Below, piece after piece: positions 61,352 to 64,000 of a stretch of DNA of 64,000 nucleotides. Origin of the DNA: Halorhabdus amylolytica (GTDB lineage: Archaea; Halobacteriota; Halobacteria; Halobacteriales; Haloarculaceae); contig NZ_SPQG01000010.1 in assembly GCF_004944975.1 (NCBI RefSeq), forward strand, positions 1 to 64,000. Reading direction: 5' to 3'. Position 1 is the stretch's first letter, and each line of letters begins with the position of its first letter. The notes below the pieces were generated by a model that was given only the letters and a program-made list of their open reading frames with translations, was not told the origin of the DNA and ran no database searches. The translations under genes were made by a program, and so were the position numbers.

Positions 61352-61435
61352 AGCGGTCGGGACCCCCTTGATCGGAAATGAAGATAGGGTCCTTCAGCGG
61401 TGCTTGCAGTCAGTCAAAAAATTGGAGGGGCGGTG

Positions 61436-61741
61436 TCAGTCGACCGTCGCTAACACACGGACATCCGTAGCTGAGTGTCGTTCCCGTTCAGTACGAGCAC
61501 CATGCTCGCGGAGGAACTCATCAATACGGTCGGCAAGGGACTCCGCGTCCTCTCTATCAACGTGGACGATCAGCGTCGGATGTTCCTCGTCGCTGTTCTC
61601 AATCACGAGCGAGACATCCTTGAATTCGTCCGGCTGTCTATACGCCTCAAACTCATCGGCGACCTGGTTGGCCAGGTCGTCGAGTACCTCAATCGGTTCC
61701 TTTGTCATAGATTGTATTTCGGCTTTGGAAGGTTGTGTCAT
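61436..61741 (-). CDS. Small acidic hypothetical protein
   Basis: A 101-aa protein from MTQPSKAE (61741), or MTKEPIEV at 61708. It has an alpha/beta pattern: a long helix (EVLDDLANQVADEFEAYRQ), strands DVSLVIEN and TLIVHVDR, and a second helix (ESLADRIDEFLREHG). No domain recognised. It heads away from the AbiE pair and is the last gene of the minus-strand block up to 63998. Confidence 0.55.
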   Translation of the reverse strand: MTQPSKAEIQSMTKEPIEVLDDLANQVADEFEAYRQPDEFKDVSLVIENSDEEHPTLIVHVDREDAESLADRIDEFLREHGARTERERHSATDVRVLATVD

Positions 61742-61865
61742 CGCGAGCGCGTGAAGAAAACGTGACGTGACTTTCAGAACCACCTCCATCAGACAAACGC
61801 GAACGGAGCCTTCTCACACCGATGGTTTACCGAGAAGAAGACCGATCCGCAGAAGGGACAACAGG

Positions 61866-62300
61866 TTAGAGTGCTCGCGGATCGCTATCGACAATGCTCG
61901 CAAACGCGACGTTCTCCTGAACTTGTTCGATTTCGACTGTTGGCTCGTCGCCGGGCTGAGCGCCGGGAACGATCACGACGTACCCCCGTTCGACTTTCGC
62001 AATACCGTCTCCTTGATCACCGACGGTTTCGATTGTCACGTCGCGCACTTCTCCCTCATCAACAGGAGGACCAGATGAATCATGGCTCGTGCTCCCCTGA
62101 GAGGCGGGATGCCGTGGGGCCTGTGGAGATGTTGATTCAGCTTCGGAGGAGGAATCAAGGAGAGCGATGCGGTACGTTTCATCACCGGTCAGCGCCCCGT
62201 GCTTGATCTCACTCGGAGGAATCTCGATGACGAAAGTGCCATCCTCCTCCTTAATTTTCGCAGTGAAAAGCGAACACAGGGAGTCTGATATTTCTACCAT
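61866..62300 (-). CDS. TRAM-domain protein
   Basis: A 144-aa protein. The C-terminal TRAM motif (VDEGEVRDVTIETVGDQGDGIAKVERGYVVIVPGAQPGDEPTVEIEQVQENVAFASIVD) binds RNA. The N-terminus (VEISDSLCSLFTAKIKEEDGTFVIEIPPSEI) matches haloarchaeal TRAM proteins. It starts at MVEISDS (62300). A Ser/Pro/His-rich linker joins the parts. An RNA-chaperone-like role is expected. Confidence 0.88.
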   Translation of the reverse strand: MVEISDSLCSLFTAKIKEEDGTFVIEIPPSEIKHGALTGDETYRIALLDSSSEAESTSPQAPRHPASQGSTSHDSSGPPVDEGEVRDVTIETVGDQGDGIAKVERGYVVIVPGAQPGDEPTVEIEQVQENVAFASIVDSDPRAL

Positions 62301-62357
62301 AACTGGGTTTGATACTGGATACAATTAATCGGTCTCTTTGAGAAGGAGCGAACTGGA

Positions 62358-62924
62358 TCAGCTGTCCTCAGCTGGTTCTTCCCAAGGAATGTCTCGCTTA
62401 TGGACTACAGCGAGCTTCGAGTCGTCATCATCTTCCATTGCACTGAGACCACGCTGGACGAGAGTGTGAACCTGCCCAGCAGACTCCGGGAACGAAAATT
62501 GGTCATCCTCCGCATCAGCACGGAGTTCCAGATAATGGAGGTACAACCTGAACGTCGTATCTGCTCCGATAGGCCACCAAATCGTCCCTATCTGCTCATC
62601 TACCTGATTGTCCCAATGCTCTATGAGTTCACGGATATCGTCGACGAGCTCCTCCCCAGAAGTGCGAAGGCGGAGGGAGTATTCCCGATCCCGCTCCATA
62701 TCTTCGATTATATCCTGAAGGAAAGGCTCAGCCTCCAAGGCGGTAGGTGAGGTCTGATCCGCTTTTAGAAGGTGTTCTAACGCCCGAATTTCTTCACGCC
62801 GAGCGGCTACAGCGTATGCGACATTGTACTTGTCCTCGGGGAAGATTTCGTGCTGACTCGGTTGCTGTGCCTGAGGGACAGTATCCCCGGTGGATGAGCT
62901 AAATAAGGTGTCAAAGAGTCCCAT
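62358..62924 (-). CDS. Hypothetical helical protein
   Basis: A 188-aa acidic protein from MGLFDTLF (62924). A long helical region (EDKYNVAYAVAARREEIRALEHLLKADQTSP...DREYSLRLRTSGEELVDDIRELIEHWD) is followed by a Trp-rich segment and a second helix. No family recognised. It lies between the TRAM and PIN genes, all on the minus strand. Confidence 0.5.
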   Translation of the reverse strand: MGLFDTLFSSSTGDTVPQAQQPSQHEIFPEDKYNVAYAVAARREEIRALEHLLKADQTSPTALEAEPFLQDIIEDMERDREYSLRLRTSGEELVDDIRELIEHWDNQVDEQIGTIWWPIGADTTFRLYLHYLELRADAEDDQFSFPESAGQVHTLVQRGLSAMEDDDDSKLAVVHKRDIPWEEPAEDS

Positions 62925-63015
62925 ACGCTTCGTCCGGACGGCACCCATAAGTACTTCCTGTCAGAGTGGACCTCAGCTCCGGCGACAGTGTACCTTCTAA
63001 CCAGTCGTTGCGTAA

Positions 63016-63813
63016 TCAGAGGATCTCGTGTGAATCCTGACCGACCTGGGAACGCGTATGAAACTCATCCAAAATATAGAGGATTGAAACATCAAATAAT
63101 GACGTCAGCTGTTGCTGATATCGGACAATGTCTTTCTTATCTCCGGTCACAATACGCTGAAGCACATCGCGTTCTGCAAGCCCTATGGCGTCAAGAAGCC
63201 ACTGAGAGTCTACTGGAGGTATCCGGGACTCTCGAATTCCGATGTGCTCCTTGACTAGACCGCGAGCGCGCTCCTGATTGTCATAAGTTGACGACATGAC
63301 GTGGACAGCATCCATTAGTGCGTCTTTCCGCTCCTTTGCGTCGTGGAGAACACGATCTCGAAGATCTTCGACACACCGTTTCGCATTCCGTGGGGTGATT
63401 TCACGCGAGGAGAAGTAGTCCTGGAAGTGTCGAACAAAGTGTGGCTTGGCCTGACTTCGAACCTCAATATTATCGAAGAAAATCTCTAAGATCCTCTCAA
63501 AGGAAAGCCCATCGTAGCGCTGTAAATCGATTTCTCGGTTGTACATTGGGATATTATCCTCGACGTTCTCTTGAAAGTCTTCAAGAACGGTCCCGAACAC
63601 GCCATCGGTATCGTCAGAGTCAACCTGTAGCTGATCGGGGTCAGACACAACTCGAGGCGCTCCTTGTGGACGGCTGCAATACTCGTAGATCACAAACTCA
63701 CTCGTGAAGAGCGTGTTATGACCGTCTAGGATACGCTCTGCTTCTACGGCCCACCGATCGTGAGAAAACGTGAGTCCAATGAGGACGTTAGTGTCTACGA
63801 AGTATCGAGTCAT
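63016..63813 (-). CDS. PIN-domain RNase-like toxin
   Basis: A 265-aa protein. FVDTNVLIG is the PIN N-terminal Asp motif, FVIYEYCSR supplies the Glu, and ERKDALMDAVHVMSSTYDN the later Asp residues, so a PIN endoribonuclease site is complete. The protein is longer than the usual 130 aa, with an insert of about 100 residues. Its ATG overlaps the stop of the upstream gene (ATGA), as in VapBC pairs. Confidence 0.78.
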   Translation of the reverse strand: MTRYFVDTNVLIGLTFSHDRWAVEAERILDGHNTLFTSEFVIYEYCSRPQGAPRVVSDPDQLQVDSDDTDGVFGTVLEDFQENVEDNIPMYNREIDLQRYDGLSFERILEIFFDNIEVRSQAKPHFVRHFQDYFSSREITPRNAKRCVEDLRDRVLHDAKERKDALMDAVHVMSSTYDNQERARGLVKEHIGIRESRIPPVDSQWLLDAIGLAERDVLQRIVTGDKKDIVRYQQQLTSLFDVSILYILDEFHTRSQVGQDSHEIL

Positions 63814-63998
63814 TGGCCCGGATGGAGATCTTCGTGCGCAATTCCCCGGCGTTCAAGAATCGGAGCAACAAGTTCGTCAGCTGCACTCCGTTCAGATTCG
63901 AGTTCAGTCGGTAATCCAGAAAATTTCGCATCAAGGTCTTCCTCTTCGAATTCGTCAAGTTTCTGAATCGCAGAACTCCGAGCCTCCTCAAACGAGGT
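63810..63998 (-). CDS. Probable VapB-like antitoxin, truncated by the window edge
   Basis: The last 62 residues of a protein that runs past base 64000. TSFEEARSSAIQKLDEFEEEDL...LPTELESERSAADELVAPILERRGIAHEDLHPGQ is acidic and helical. It overlaps the PIN ATG by four bases, the expected antitoxin position. The N-terminal DNA-binding part is outside the window. Confidence 0.5.
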   Translation of the reverse strand, partial: TSFEEARSSAIQKLDEFEEEDLDAKFSGLPTELESERSAADELVAPILERRGIAHEDLHPGQ

Positions 63999-64000
63999 TA

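Overview
The window looks like part of a haloarchaeal (class Halobacteria) megaplasmid or large integrative element. The evidence is the high GC content, very acidic proteins, halocyanin, HalOD1-like, DUF63-like and TRAM proteins, Tat signal peptides, a DUF1931 histone-fold peptide and TRASH-domain Lrp regulators. No rRNA, tRNA, CRISPR array or housekeeping translation gene was seen.

Left part (1-16 kb): a 462-bp gene-free GC-rich stretch, three small genes, a gene-free stretch with 12-bp repeats, then one leftward operon (15.7 to 1.9 kb) that reads as a conjugation or type IV secretion machine. In transcription order it encodes a VirB2-like pilin, a surface glycoprotein, a Tat lipoprotein, a VirB6/TrbL-like channel, a PrgI/VirB3-like membrane protein, a VirB4 ATPase, a very large VirD4-like coupling ATPase and an archaeo-eukaryotic-primase-like protein. 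No relaxase was recognised. A small putative ribbon-helix-helix regulator is divergently encoded next to a palindromic operator candidate.

16-20 kb: small accessory genes, including an integral-membrane HExxH protein, a compact exonuclease VII pair whose large subunit ends in a membrane helix, a DUF1931 histone-fold peptide, and a PadR regulator followed by a Fic/Doc-fold protein.

20-51 kb: a metal island. It holds a CopB-type ATPase, a CopA ATPase, a Zn/Cd-type ATPase, three HMA metallochaperones, two Lrp-TRASH regulators, a 46-aa YHS protein beside an ABC exporter, two DoxX proteins, four SHOCT proteins (one fused to halocyanin), a thioredoxin, a DUF302 protein, a Met/His-rich secreted protein, a membrane-tethered winged-helix protein with a Met-rich outer loop, a permease carrying two YHS motifs, and an AcnA-type aconitase. 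Imperfect palindromes of the type TTTGGAATCCAAA lie about 50-90 bp upstream of several of these genes and may be a shared operator. An IS630-type element has split a universal stress protein gene; its original reading frame can be reconstructed.

51-64 kb: a tyrosine recombinase, an IS4-type transposase, an arsenic operon (ArsR, ACR3, two ArsC) with a divergent RidA gene, a ParA partition operon next to an AT-rich repeat array, an AbiE-like toxin-antitoxin pair, a TRAM protein, two unknown acidic proteins, and a PIN toxin with its probable antitoxin running off the right edge. The island appears able to export copper, zinc or cadmium, and arsenic, to repair or replace metal-damaged proteins, and to maintain and possibly transfer the replicon.
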